From a virus: DNA of 22,423 nt. Of this stretch, positions 13,747-19,828 are shown piece after piece. Numbering within the stretch: position 1 is the stretch's first letter; every line of letters starts with the position of its first letter. The notes under the pieces were generated by a model, which saw only the letters and a program-made list of their open reading frames with translations, had not been told where the DNA came from and made no database searches. The translations under genes were made by a program, and so were the position numbers. Location of the stretch: IMG/VR virus record IMGVR_UViG_3300046499_000479, positions 1-22,423 of that record; one strand, 5' to 3'.

Positions 13747-13787
13747 TGTAGGTTCACACCATACAGGGCGCTTGCAACGTCCGTCAA
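13747..13787 (-). promoter_or_regulatory. Promoter P5 of the Ltp lipoprotein with extended dyad
   Basis: On the - strand TTGACG (13787-13782) and TATGGT (13763-13758) are 18 bases apart. The TGTA-N11-TACA dyad (13747-13765) is extended here to a perfect 10-bp inverted repeat, GCGCCCTGTA (13741-13750) and TACAGGGCGC (13762-13771), covering the -10 and start site. The CTTGAC/GTCAAG repeat of P1-P4 is missing. A repressor bound to the dyad would block transcription. Confidence 0.85.
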
Positions 13788-13788
13788 T

Positions 13789-13887
13789 TTAACGCCGCCG
13801 ACCCAGCACCACCAGGAAGAACCAGAAGATCGGCGCGCTGCAGAGCAGGACGAGCAGCCAGTCGGCGGGCCTCAGTCCGTCGAGCAC
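13789..13887 (-). CDS. Membrane mini-protein
   Basis: 32 residues from GTG 13887, overlapping the upstream stop by 16 bases; GGGGTG lies five bases before. It contains ADWLLVLLCSAPIFWFFLVV, one strong transmembrane helix, and ends GRRR. The 3' end touches the -35 of P5. The start is uncertain because of the overlap. No function is known. Confidence 0.5.
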   Translation of the reverse strand: MLDGLRPADWLLVLLCSAPIFWFFLVVLGRRR

Positions 13888-14330
13888 GGCGGCACCCCTA
13901 CGGCGCACTCGAACAGCCCGTTGGCGACCTTGCGGTTGCGCCGCACCCGCTCCTTGCCGTTGATCGTCACCCGGTAGTCGACCTCGACGATGCGCGCGTC
14001 CGCCTTGGACTGCGGGTTCATCGTCCAGCCGAGCGAGATCCGCTCGCCCTTCTTGGCCAGGCCCTGGGTGTACCAGGGCTGCCCGCACGGGATCTGGAAC
14101 TCGATGTCGGCCTTCTGCGTCGGCCCGATCTGCGAGCGGATCACGCCGCCGAGGCGCTCCGGGAACCAGCACACCTGCAGCTGCACGATGGCCCGCCCGT
14201 CGTTCGGGGTCTGCACCCACCGGGGGTTGGCCAGCGAGTCGCCGCCGTGCAGGGAGGTCAGGTCCAGCACCGTGTAGCCGATGAGGACGACGAGGGCAGT
14301 GGCCAGCCCGCCCTTCACGAGGCTACGCAC
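13872..14330 (-). CDS. Membrane-anchored extracytoplasmic protein
   Basis: 152 residues from GTG 14330, overlapping the previous stop by eight bases. MRSLVKGGLATALVVLIGYT is an N-terminal anchor or uncleaved signal. The remainder has a beta-rich look with Cys in QVCWFPE, IPCGQPW, LFECAV and PPCSTD, four cysteines that fit two disulfides outside the membrane. Similar in plan to the + strand protein at 1802-2194. Its neighbours are small membrane proteins. No family recognised; a surface role is inferred. Confidence 0.75.
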   Translation of the reverse strand: MRSLVKGGLATALVVLIGYTVLDLTSLHGGDSLANPRWVQTPNDGRAIVQLQVCWFPERLGGVIRSQIGPTQKADIEFQIPCGQPWYTQGLAKKGERISLGWTMNPQSKADARIVEVDYRVTINGKERVRRNRKVANGLFECAVGVPPCSTD

Positions 14331-14517
14331 TGGCGCTCGGACCGGGCACGTCGTGCAGGACGCGGTGCGCCAGCTGGGTGAGCCGGTGCGCGAGGGCCAC
14401 GCGGCTGCCCTCCATGTCGACGTGGAACCCCTCGTCGTGGATCTCGATGGACAGCCGGTCGTCGGCCGGCGCGGCCGGGGCGGCGGTGGGCGGGTCGATG
14501 ACTGCGGGTCGTGCCAT
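14323..14517 (-). CDS. Small soluble hypothetical protein
   Basis: 64 residues beginning MARPAVIDPPTAAPAAPADD. AGGAGAGG lies eight bases before the ATG. A disordered Pro/Ala leader is followed by two beta strands (LSIEIHDEGFHVDMEG) and a helix (ALAHRLTQLAHRVLHDVPG). No Cys and no membrane segment. The stop overlaps the next gene's start by eight bases. Function unknown. Confidence 0.7.
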   Translation of the reverse strand: MARPAVIDPPTAAPAAPADDRLSIEIHDEGFHVDMEGSRVALAHRLTQLAHRVLHDVPGPSASA

Positions 14518-14545
14518 GGTTCCGGTCCTCTCCTGAAGGCGGTAC

Positions 14546-14749
14546 CTACGGTGTCGGGTTGATCGATGTGAAGCTGATCAGCACGTCGGTGTAACCAGGC
14601 AGGCTGGCCGGGGTCACGCGCGTGACGCCGGTGATGCGGTAGCGGCCCGCGTGGACCGGCAGCCGGTCGTCGCCGACGCTCAGCTTGGTCAGCGCCTCGT
14701 CGGTGACGTCGCCGGGCAGCGACTCCCGGTAGGTGAACGTGGTCGTCAC
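14546..14749 (-). CDS. Small beta-rich hypothetical protein
   Basis: 67 residues from GTG 14749, which overlaps the upstream stop as GTGA. The sequence TTTFTYRESLPGDVTD, then GDDRLPVHAGRYRITGVTRV and YTDVLISFTSI, reads as a small beta barrel or sandwich. It is the last of four genes linked by GTGA overlaps (15220-14546). Unknown family; could be a minor structural or DNA-contact protein. Confidence 0.7.
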   Translation of the reverse strand: MTTTFTYRESLPGDVTDEALTKLSVGDDRLPVHAGRYRITGVTRVTPASLPGYTDVLISFTSINPTP

Positions 14750-14871
14750 CGGGCGCCGCCGGTGAGCGCGGTCGAGATGAGTATGAAGGTGCCGCCCAGG
14801 CAGCACATGATCACCAGCCCGGCCACGATGATGAACACGATGCCGGCTTTGGACTGCAGGAAGGCGGTCAC
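14746..14871 (-). CDS. Membrane mini-protein
   Basis: 41 residues from GTG 14871, overlapping the previous stop as GTGA. After VTAFLQSKAG comes a long hydrophobic stretch, IVFIIVAGLVIMCCLGGTFI, one transmembrane helix with a CC pair. The overlap on both ends makes translation dependent on its neighbours. No function known. Confidence 0.7.
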   Translation of the reverse strand: MTAFLQSKAGIVFIIVAGLVIMCCLGGTFILISTALTGGAR

Positions 14872-14975
14872 TGGCTGGCCACCACCACGGCGACGGCCAC
14901 GACGGCGGCGAGCACGGCGGCGAGCATGCCGCTCACGAAGCCGAGCAGCCACCAGCCGAGCCGGCCCCACTTCAC
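14868..14975 (-). CDS. Membrane mini-protein
   Basis: 35 residues from GTG 14975, coupled to the previous gene by GTGA. It opens VKWGRLGWWLLGFVSGMLAA and is followed by Val/Ala repeats to the C-terminus: one transmembrane helix with a basic, Trp-rich N-terminal flank. Function unknown; adjacent to another membrane mini-protein with which it may pair. Confidence 0.7.
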   Translation of the reverse strand: MKWGRLGWWLLGFVSGMLAAVLAAVVAVAVVVASQ

Positions 14976-15220
14976 CGGACGCTCACGCACACGTGCTCGC
15001 CCGGCCGGGCCAGGTAGGACTGGAAGTGCGGCATCCGGTCGCCGTAGCGGGGGTGCGGCACCTGAACCCAGCGGGTCACGACGTGCGGGCAGGCCACCCG
15101 GATGGCCTTGCGCTGGTGGCGCCGGTTCTGGTCGCCACGGGCCTTGTCGGCCCGGAGCTTCACCTCGGTCTGGGCGCTGATCTCGTCCGCCAACGGGGGA
15201 ATGTTCGTCATGTAGGCCAT
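14972..15220 (-). CDS. Small basic hypothetical protein
   Basis: 82 residues from ATG 15220, or 79 from the in-frame ATG at 15211. No Shine-Dalgarno lies before either; a TGTA-N11-TACA dyad covers both starts. A Lys/Arg-rich helix (LRADKARGDQNRRHQRKAIR) is followed by VACPHVVTRWVQVPHP and ends HVCVSVR. The basic helix could bind nucleic acid. It heads the four-gene GTGA chain. Family not recognised. Confidence 0.65.
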   Translation of the reverse strand: MAYMTNIPPLADEISAQTEVKLRADKARGDQNRRHQRKAIRVACPHVVTRWVQVPHPRYGDRMPHFQSYLARPGEHVCVSVR

Positions 15221-15229
15221 GGTAATACA
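15211..15229 (-). promoter_or_regulatory. TGTA-N11-TACA dyad over a start codon
   Basis: On the - strand this reads TGTATTACCATGGCCTACA, matching the dyad elsewhere in arms and spacing. It includes the ATG of the gene at 15220 and ends at the second ATG. No good -35 is visible. A protein bound here would cover the start of a possibly leaderless transcript. The match could be chance, since this is the least promoter-like copy. Confidence 0.45.
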
Positions 15230-15253
15230 GGGCCGCCATGATCGGGAGCCCGG

Positions 15254-15511
15254 TCAGGCCGGCGGCTGCGCCCGGTTCCCCGGCCACCCACGCATCGCCT
15301 CACCGAACCCGCGCCGGATGTCCGACGGGCTGGCGATCTGCCCGTCGGTCGGCTGCTGTCCGGTGAACGCCACGCCCCACAGCTTGCGCAGGTCCTGCCA
15401 CAGCGGCACCGCATCGCAGTACCGGCACACGCCCGGGGCGTGCAGTACCGCCTGGTCGCAGTGCGGCGGCGGCGTGGCGTTCAGGTCGAGCGCGGCGAAG
15501 TCCCAGGCCAT
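15254..15511 (-). CDS. Small conserved-looking protein with HC-CRYC metal-site pattern
   Basis: 85 residues, beginning MAWDFAALDLNATPPPHCDQ. HC (17-18) and CRYC, ten or so residues later in GVCRYCDAVPLWQDLRKLWG, suggest a zinc knuckle followed by a helix; VAFTGQQPTDG and a disordered tail end the protein. Similar proteins occur in actinophages in my memory, without function. The ATG lies ten bases after the previous stop, with only a weak ribosome site. Confidence 0.7.
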   Translation of the reverse strand: MAWDFAALDLNATPPPHCDQAVLHAPGVCRYCDAVPLWQDLRKLWGVAFTGQQPTDGQIASPSDIRRGFGEAMRGWPGNRAQPPA

Positions 15512-15521
15512 GACGGTGAGG

Positions 15522-15935
15522 CTACCGCTGCTGCCGGGCTTCCCACGACCGGTACTCGGCCGACTTGTGCCCCTGGCCCTCCTTGCAGCAGCACTGCACG
15601 CAGCGGCAGTAGCCCAGCCGGGGGATCGGGTCGTCGTCGACCGGCGCGCACGTCGGCGGGGTCGGGGTGACCATGCTGGCCCCGGCTGGCACGTACTCGG
15701 CCGGCACGACCACCTGGTGCGGCACGAACCCGAAGCTCGCACCCTCCACGTCGGGGGCGAGCAGCTTGAAGTAGCCGAGGCGGTCGATGATCCGCGCAGC
15801 GGCGCTGTCGATGAGCGGCCGGTGGACGATGGACGGCGGCAGGGCGGAGCGCAGGGCGTCGGCGATCACTTCCTCGACGCGGTCCAGCGGTACCGGGTCG
15901 TTGGCGCCCAGGTGGTCGCGCGGGTTCGGCGGCAT
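15522..15935 (-). CDS. Hypothetical protein with C-terminal Cys cluster
   Basis: 137 residues; the ATG at 15935 shares one base with the upstream stop (TGATG). It begins MPPNPRDHLGANDPVPLDRV, with a helix (VEEVIADALRSALPP) typical of short phage proteins, then a middle region with GASFGFVPHQVVVPAEYVP, and ends with YCRCVQCCCKEGQG, five Cys in nine residues, then basic residues. The Cys cluster should bind metal or form disulfides. The N-terminal MPPNPR is duplicated in the neighbouring gene (see the repeat). Function unknown. Confidence 0.75.
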   Translation of the reverse strand: MPPNPRDHLGANDPVPLDRVEEVIADALRSALPPSIVHRPLIDSAAARIIDRLGYFKLLAPDVEGASFGFVPHQVVVPAEYVPAGASMVTPTPPTCAPVDDDPIPRLGYCRCVQCCCKEGQGHKSAEYRSWEARQQR

Positions 15936-15938
15936 CAG
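15916..15938 (-). repeat. 23-bp direct repeat, copy 1, at a stop-start junction
   Basis: A perfect 23-base repeat shared with 16248-16270. It includes the TGATG overlap and encodes MPPNPR at the start of the gene. A near copy with changed middle bases occurs at the start of the 13-residue frame at 16755. Confidence 0.85.
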
Positions 15939-16267
15939 CCCTCCAGGTGGATCTGCCGGGGGATCTCCGGCGTCGGGTGGTGACCGGCGGTGCGGTAGTC
16001 GAGCGTGGCCGCGTCCGTATTGGCCAGCAGGTGGGCAGCAACGACCGCCAGGTACTTGCCGTCGATGGGGTTGGGCGCGGTGATGCGCCCACGGGCCTCC
16101 AGCTCCTGCAGCAGCTCCCGTGTGGTGGCCACGCCCAGCTGTGGCTTCGGTGGGGCGGCGGTATGCCTCCACCCGCAGCGCGCAAGCAGCGCCAGCCCGT
16201 CCGGAAACCCGGTGAGCAGGCGGAAGGCGTTCTCCAGGTCGATCTCCTCGCGCGGGTTCGGCGGCAT
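15935..16267 (-). CDS. Hypothetical protein, 110 residues
   Basis: Starts MPPNPREEIDLENAFRLLTG at ATG 16267, overlapping the upstream stop (TGATG). Later segments include LALLARCGWRH, TTRELLQELEARGRI and YLAVVAAHLLANTDAATLDYR, a largely helical protein. The first ten residues match those of the downstream gene at the DNA level, so the start was copied between genes. No motif or membrane segment. Unknown function in the small-gene block between terminase and the lipoprotein. Confidence 0.75.
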   Translation of the reverse strand: MPPNPREEIDLENAFRLLTGFPDGLALLARCGWRHTAAPPKPQLGVATTRELLQELEARGRITAPNPIDGKYLAVVAAHLLANTDAATLDYRTAGHHPTPEIPRQIHLEG

Positions 16268-16270
16268 CAG
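16248..16270 (-). repeat. 23-bp direct repeat, copy 2, at a stop-start junction
   Basis: Identical to 15916-15938 and 332 bases away. It covers the TGATG overlap and the MPPNPR codons of the gene starting at 16267. Confidence 0.85.
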
Positions 16271-16476
16271 GCCGGCTTGCCGTTGCGGACGTACGCCTCC
16301 AGCACGGCGGCGGCGGCAACCACGTGCTCGGTGCTGTTGAGCGCCGCGTTGACGTTGGTGGCCTTGCTGATCACCTGTTCGACGGCCCACATGCGCAGCT
16401 GCTGGTCGGACAACTGGGCGGCGGCCGGGTAGGCGAACGCGGGCGCGCCGGGGGGGACCTCAGGAAGTTCGCTCAT
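16267..16476 (-). CDS. Small helical hypothetical protein
   Basis: 69 residues, MSELPEVPPGAPAFAYPAAA then helices LSDQQLRMWAVEQVISKA and EHVVAAAAVLEAYVRNGKPA. GAGGAG (inside the end of the upstream gene) lies nine bases before the ATG, with a gap of four bases from the upstream TAA. The pattern, with a helix-loop-helix and no Cys, suggests a small regulatory or adaptor protein; nothing specific recognised. Confidence 0.75.
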   Translation of the reverse strand: MSELPEVPPGAPAFAYPAAAQLSDQQLRMWAVEQVISKATNVNAALNSTEHVVAAAAVLEAYVRNGKPA

Positions 16477-16480
16477 GGGG

Positions 16481-16714
16481 TTACTCCTCTGCCATCAAGA
16501 CGTGGTTGCGGATCTCCTGCTTGCGCTTGCGCTGCAGCCATGCGGCGGTCGCCAGGACCGTGGCGACGCCCCTGCGCGCGTTGAGGAACTCCAGCAGCCA
16601 TTCGGTTGCCGGTTCGTCGCCCAGCAGCATCAAGACAGCGCGTTCCTGGTCGGAGTGAAGCTCAACGTACTGGTTGCTCCGGCTGTACGCGGAGCCGAGT
16701 CGCACACCCTGCAT
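16481..16714 (-). CDS. Small basic helical protein
   Basis: 77 residues from ATG 16714, sharing a base with the stop of the short frame upstream (TGATG). It begins MQGVRLGSAYSRSNQYVELH and has helices around ERAVLMLLGDEPATEWLLEF and ATAAWLQRKRKQEIRNHVLM. The basic helix near the end could contact nucleic acid. Function unknown. Confidence 0.7.
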   Translation of the reverse strand: MQGVRLGSAYSRSNQYVELHSDQERAVLMLLGDEPATEWLLEFLNARRGVATVLATAAWLQRKRKQEIRNHVLMAEE

Positions 16715-16755
16715 CAGCGGCAGTGGCTCGGCTGGTTACGCGGTTGCGGCGGCAT
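16714..16755 (-). CDS. 13-residue frame, possible remnant or coupling peptide
   Basis: MPPQPRNQPSHCR, with TGATG overlaps at both ends: its ATG shares a base with the stop of the 55-residue gene, and its stop with the start of the 77-residue gene. Its first codons resemble the duplicated MPPNPR start at 16267 and 15935. It may be a decayed third copy that now only passes ribosomes on. Confidence 0.35.
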   Translation of the reverse strand: MPPQPRNQPSHCR

Positions 16756-16922
16756 CAGCTCTCACCCAGGCGGGCGGCTCGGGTGGTGCCGAGCTGGTAA
16801 GCCTCCTCCAGCTGCCCCTGCACGATGTGGTTGGTGATGATGGCGCAGGCCAATCGAACCTCGTGCGGCAGCCCATCCACGATGGCCTTGGCCTGCTCCA
16901 GGGTCATGCTCTGTTCATCCAT
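16755..16922 (-). CDS. Small hypothetical protein after the terminase
   Basis: 55 residues, beginning MDEQSMTLEQAKAIVDGLPH and ending ARLGES, with helices LACAIITNHIVQGQLEEAY. It starts ten bases after the terminase stop with no Shine-Dalgarno. TAACAT (16934-16929), which overlaps the terminase TAA, lies exactly six bases before the ATG, so a leaderless start is possible. Unknown function. Confidence 0.65.
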   Translation of the reverse strand: MDEQSMTLEQAKAIVDGLPHEVRLACAIITNHIVQGQLEEAYQLGTTRAARLGES

Positions 16923-16931
16923 GCCGACATG

Positions 16932-18467
16932 TTACGCCAGGGGTGACAGGGAGGGCACCTCGAAGTTGCCGGCGTGGGCCAGCGGGGACGCGGCGGCCAG
17001 TTCCATGCCCTCGGCGTCGTACAGGGCCAGCTGGCCGTGCACCAGGGCATCGACCCGGTCCGGGCTGTCGTTCTTCCGGGGCCGGATCGCGCCCTTGACG
17101 ACCTCCAGCGGCACCCAGCTGATCTGCTGCGTCTCCAGGTCCTGCAGCCCCTGCCCCCGCACGTGGTGCACGCGGCGCTGCTCGTAGCGGGCGGCGACCG
17201 GCTCGGCCCGCAGGTCCTTGCCGACCTTGGCGTTGACCAGCTTGATGGGCGGGGCACCGCCGGGCGGGAACAGGCCCTCCTTGCGCATCTCCAGGTACGC
17301 CTGCTCCAGCACGTCGGAGACCCACTTCTTGGCCATGTTCGACTCGACGACCAGCCACTGCGCCCGGTAGGCGCGGTGCATCTCCCAGGCCCGGCGGGCG
17401 GCGGCGTTGCCCGCGACGCGCTTGGACCAGTCGCCCAGGACGTAGTCGTCGCCGTCCATGCCCCGGGCGCTGGCGACCAGACCGGTTTCGTCGCGTTCGC
17501 CGGTGCCGGCGGGGTCCATGCCGACGACGATGGAGGCCAGCTGGGGCAGCTGGCGGCGGTCGATGCGGGTTTCCTCGATCCAGTCGAGCTTCCACATGGC
17601 GCCCTGGATCTCGCGGATCAGTTCGCCCAGCAGCTCCTGCCGGCCAAGGCGCGTGCCGTGGTAGCGCTTGTGGAGTTCGGCGAGGATGACCGGGGGCAGG
17701 TTGCCTGCGTTGTCGTACGTGGAGCCACTAGTGACGACGACCGATCCGTCTGTCCGGTCCTGCCACTCAACCAGCTGGACGACCAGCTTGGGGGTGGTGG
17801 CGACGACGACGCGCGGATGGTCCCGGATGACGGTGCCGTCGGACAGGATGAGCGGCGGCAGCTCGGCGCGCAGCGACGGGGCGATGCCCTCGATCCAGGA
17901 GCCGTCGGGCTTCGGCCACTTGGCGAACTCGTCCAGCCACGCGCCGGCCGCGTTATAACCACGGCCGACGTCTTCGTCGTCCGCGCCCTCGATATAGATG
18001 ACCTGGGCTTCTGCGCCGGACTTGTCCCACAGCTGGATGAACGGCTTGGAGCCGCCGTAGAGCTTCCACCGGCCGGACGCGTCGTGCTTGGAGCGGCGCT
18101 CGTCGCCGAGGCGGCGGGTCAGGACGCGGCCGATGCCGGCGGGGCCCTTGACGCACAGGCGCAGCCCGTCGGTGAGGGTCTCGGCGACGATCAGCCACTC
18201 GGTCCGGAAGCCGGAGACGTCCATCGGGTAGGTGAGCACCCGATCGGCGAGCCACTCGGCCGAGGTCTTGGTCTTGCCGAAGCCACGGCCGGCGAGGAGC
18301 AGCCAGACGAACCAGCCGCCGGGCGGTGACTTCTGCTCGGGGCGGGCGGTGTACCACCACTCGTCCCGCACGATCTCCTGGATCATCCAGTCGGGCTGGG
18401 CGGCCAGCCACGCGGCGGCAGCGCGTGGCGGCATCTGCGCCAGCTGCGTCTTGACGGATAGACCCAC
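16932..18467 (-). CDS. terL: Terminase large subunit
   Basis: 511 residues. The ATPase domain has Walker A at GRGFGKT (60-66), Walker B at GAWLDE with Asp179 and Glu180, and the coupling motif VVATTP (221-226). The nuclease domain (about 310-500) shows Asp318 in VVGMDPAGTG, Glu375 in WLVVESN and the acidic SPDRVDAL (Asp470, Asp473), the expected RNase H-like metal site. The enzyme cuts concatemeric DNA and drives it through the portal into the head. No small subunit was recognised in the window. The GTG start at 18467 has no Shine-Dalgarno, but TAACCT lies six bases upstream, so a leaderless late transcript is likely. Length is normal for the family. Confidence 0.93.
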   Translation of the reverse strand: MGLSVKTQLAQMPPRAAAAWLAAQPDWMIQEIVRDEWWYTARPEQKSPPGGWFVWLLLAGRGFGKTKTSAEWLADRVLTYPMDVSGFRTEWLIVAETLTDGLRLCVKGPAGIGRVLTRRLGDERRSKHDASGRWKLYGGSKPFIQLWDKSGAEAQVIYIEGADDEDVGRGYNAAGAWLDEFAKWPKPDGSWIEGIAPSLRAELPPLILSDGTVIRDHPRVVVATTPKLVVQLVEWQDRTDGSVVVTSGSTYDNAGNLPPVILAELHKRYHGTRLGRQELLGELIREIQGAMWKLDWIEETRIDRRQLPQLASIVVGMDPAGTGERDETGLVASARGMDGDDYVLGDWSKRVAGNAAARRAWEMHRAYRAQWLVVESNMAKKWVSDVLEQAYLEMRKEGLFPPGGAPPIKLVNAKVGKDLRAEPVAARYEQRRVHHVRGQGLQDLETQQISWVPLEVVKGAIRPRKNDSPDRVDALVHGQLALYDAEGMELAAASPLAHAGNFEVPSLSPLA

Positions 18468-18487
18468 GTGCAGAGGTTAGACGGTGA

Positions 18488-18673
18488 TCATCGGGGGTGA
18501 CGAGTAAGCTCTCCGCGCTCCCGGGCGGCGCGGAACGCCTCCACCAGCGCCGGGTCGGGCAGCGGGTCGTCGGGGCCGCCGGTGAGGTCGACAAGGCCGA
18601 CGCCGCGCAGGATGTGCCAGGTGCCCAGCACCTGGCCGGCGGCGTCGGTCACCTCGACCTGGATCTCATCCAC
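18488..18673 (-). CDS. Small acidic hypothetical protein before terminase
   Basis: 61 residues from GTG 18673, overlapping the upstream stop by eight bases, with GGGAGG upstream. MDEIQVEVTDAAGQVLGTWH reads as a beta hairpin, then GVGLVDLTGG and a C-terminal helix LVEAFRAARERGEL. Position before terL is where a small terminase subunit often sits, but the size and the lack of a DNA-binding domain argue against it. Unknown. Confidence 0.65.
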   Translation of the reverse strand: MDEIQVEVTDAAGQVLGTWHILRGVGLVDLTGGPDDPLPDPALVEAFRAARERGELTRHPR

Positions 18674-18860
18674 GCTCCAGATCCTCCCATCGCCCAGTGC
18701 CGGCGCGGCTGTAGTCCGGCATGCCCGACGGCTGGCGCACGTCGAGGCCGCAGGCGCAGGTGATGCCGCCGGGGTTGCGCTGCAGGCGGTGTTCGTGGGC
18801 GGTCCCGGGTGCCATCAGGTACTCTTCCAGGTAGACGCCCGCTGCGCGGTAGCCCCTCAT
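18666..18860 (-). CDS. Small hypothetical protein with CAC motif
   Basis: 64 residues from ATG 18860, which overlaps the upstream stop (TGATG); an internal ATG with GGAAGAG before it would give 49 residues, MAPGTAHEHRLQRNPGG onward. Contains GITCACGLDVRQPSG, a CxC turn. The ending GRWEDLERG is basic and acidic mixed. Similar short CxC proteins are common in actinophages; no function is known. Confidence 0.65.
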   Translation of the reverse strand: MRGYRAAGVYLEEYLMAPGTAHEHRLQRNPGGITCACGLDVRQPSGMPDYSRAGTGRWEDLERG

Positions 18861-18937
18861 CAGTCCCGCCAGGGACGGGTGAGGCCGATGATCAGGCCGA
18901 GAGCGAAGATGCCGAGCGCGGCCAGGATCTCCTTCAT
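18860..18937 (-). CDS. 25-residue membrane mini-protein
   Basis: MKEILAALGIFALGLIIGLT followed by RPWRD. One transmembrane helix with a charged C-terminal tail. Its ATG overlaps the upstream stop (ATGA) and its stop the next start (TGATG), so it lies within a coupled chain. Function unknown. Confidence 0.65.
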   Translation of the reverse strand: MKEILAALGIFALGLIIGLTRPWRD

Positions 18938-19098
18938 CGCGGAGGCCGAACCAGGTAGAAGGGCACCCAGCGGGCCCAGGGGCGCAGCTGCCACACGCGG
19001 AGCGTGCCGCCGTACTCGTGGCCGGCGCAGGGCTGCTCAGCGACCGCGCTGCAGGCGAAGCAGACGTGGCGGCGGCGCCAGAACAGGTGGGCCATCAT
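18934..19098 (-). CDS. Small Cys/Trp-rich protein
   Basis: 54 residues from ATG 19098 or 53 from the next ATG; either overlaps the upstream stop. MMAHLFWRRRHVCFACSAVA contains CxxC, followed by EQPCAGHEYGG, giving three Cys and His for a zinc site, and a Trp-rich end (WQLRPWARWVPF). A treble-clef-like knuckle is possible. Unknown family. Confidence 0.6.
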   Translation of the reverse strand: MMAHLFWRRRHVCFACSAVAEQPCAGHEYGGTLRVWQLRPWARWVPFYLVRPPR

Positions 19099-19226
19099 GT
19101 CCAGGCCGCCAGGCAGAGGGCGCCGACGATGATGGCGAACAGCACCACGGCGGCGACAAGTCCGGGCCCCGGCGTGCGGTCGTCGTTCGTCATCCTGATC
19201 CAGGACGTGTCAGCGGGCGGCTTCAT
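19095..19226 (-). CDS. 43-residue membrane protein
   Basis: Starts MKPPADTSWIRMTNDDRTPG, then the hydrophobic helix LVAAVVLFAIIVGALCLAAW. One transmembrane segment with a cytoplasmic or external polar N-terminus. The start overlaps the upstream stop as TGATG and the stop overlaps the next start. Function unknown. Confidence 0.65.
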   Translation of the reverse strand: MKPPADTSWIRMTNDDRTPGPGLVAAVVLFAIIVGALCLAAWT

Positions 19227-19471
19227 CACACGCCGCCGCAGTGCGGGCAGTGGCGCCGGCCGCAGTCTCCGTCACCGTTGGTGTCGAACGGGCAGGGGAT
19301 GCGCTGCAGCGGGCCGATCGGCGTGGTGTCCAGGCTGAAGTGCGGGGACTTGTTGCGCACGATCTTGTAGGCCGGGTGGTCCGGGGGGATCTCGAACTCG
19401 ACGATGAGCAGGCCGTCGGGGCCGGGCACGACGCCCTCGATCTTGATCGGGGGGCCGATCTGGTTGCTCAC
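19226..19471 (-). CDS. Small hypothetical protein with C-terminal zinc-type motif
   Basis: 81 residues from GTG 19471, overlapping the previous stop (GTGA). VSNQIGPPIKIEGVVPGPDG leads a beta-rich N-terminal domain (LLIVEFEIPPDHPAYKIV). The end, PCPFDTNGDGDCGRRHCPHC, has four Cys and an acidic DTNGDGD turn, possibly a zinc or calcium site. Unknown function. Confidence 0.7.
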   Translation of the reverse strand: MSNQIGPPIKIEGVVPGPDGLLIVEFEIPPDHPAYKIVRNKSPHFSLDTTPIGPLQRIPCPFDTNGDGDCGRRHCPHCGGV

Positions 19472-19656
19472 GTGGATCGTCTCCTGGGGGGTCGGAAGGC
19501 GAGGCCGCCGAGGCCGAACGCGAGGAGGCCGGCGACGGCGAGGGCGGGCGTGATCAGCTCGCCCCAGGTGTGGGTGTTCATGGTGACGCCGATGAGGGCG
19601 AAGGCCGTGGCGGCGCCGATCACGGTGAGGAGGCCGCCGGCAAGAAGAGTACGCAT
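19468..19656 (-). CDS. Small two-helix membrane protein
   Basis: 62 residues, starting MRTLLAGGLLTVIGAATAFA with a second hydrophobic segment (LITPALAVAGLLAFGLGGLA) and a basic tail FRPPRRRST. Two transmembrane helices. It has no clear Shine-Dalgarno and is the first gene of the chain running to 18934, so a promoter should lie in 19657-19770, but none of good match is visible there. A holin-like size and topology could be considered, but nothing specific supports it. Confidence 0.65.
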   Translation of the reverse strand: MRTLLAGGLLTVIGAATAFALIGVTMNTHTWGELITPALAVAGLLAFGLGGLAFRPPRRRST

Positions 19657-19770
19657 GTCGGCGAGTGTGAGGCCACCGGCTACACGGCGCCATAGACGGC
19701 GGCGGAAATCACCCTATGCGCATGCGCTTATGTCCGGGTAGGCCCCGATTTGCGGCTTGCTTGGCGGTCT
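19657..19770. other. Intergenic region with a perfect 10-bp palindrome
   Basis: No gene was supported here. GCGCATGCGC (19718-19727) is a perfect palindrome between TAT and TTAT flanks. No TTGAC-type -35 is visible on the - strand, although TATGGC occurs. The region must hold the start of the transcript for 19656-18934 unless that comes from upstream. Confidence 0.4.
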
Positions 19771-19815
19771 CCGGCCGGTGGGCACTGATAAGAATGATCT
19801 TGGCCCACCGGCCGG
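19771..19815. terminator. 13-bp inverted repeat with a 19-base AT-richer loop
   Basis: CCGGCCGGTGGGC (19771-19783) and GCCCACCGGCCGG (19803-19815) are perfect complements. The loop is less GC-rich than the surroundings. It follows the - strand stop at 19829, so it can terminate that transcript; the long loop could also make it a protein-binding dyad. No T-run. Confidence 0.55.
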
Positions 19816-19828
19816 TCGTCACGCAGCG

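Noticed and set aside
18488-18673. Small terminase subunit
   Set aside because: Position fits, but at 61 residues with no DNA-binding helix-turn-helix it does not resemble the family.
19468-19656. Holin
   Set aside because: Two membrane helices and small size fit, but no lysin gene is nearby and many other mini-membrane proteins here look similar.
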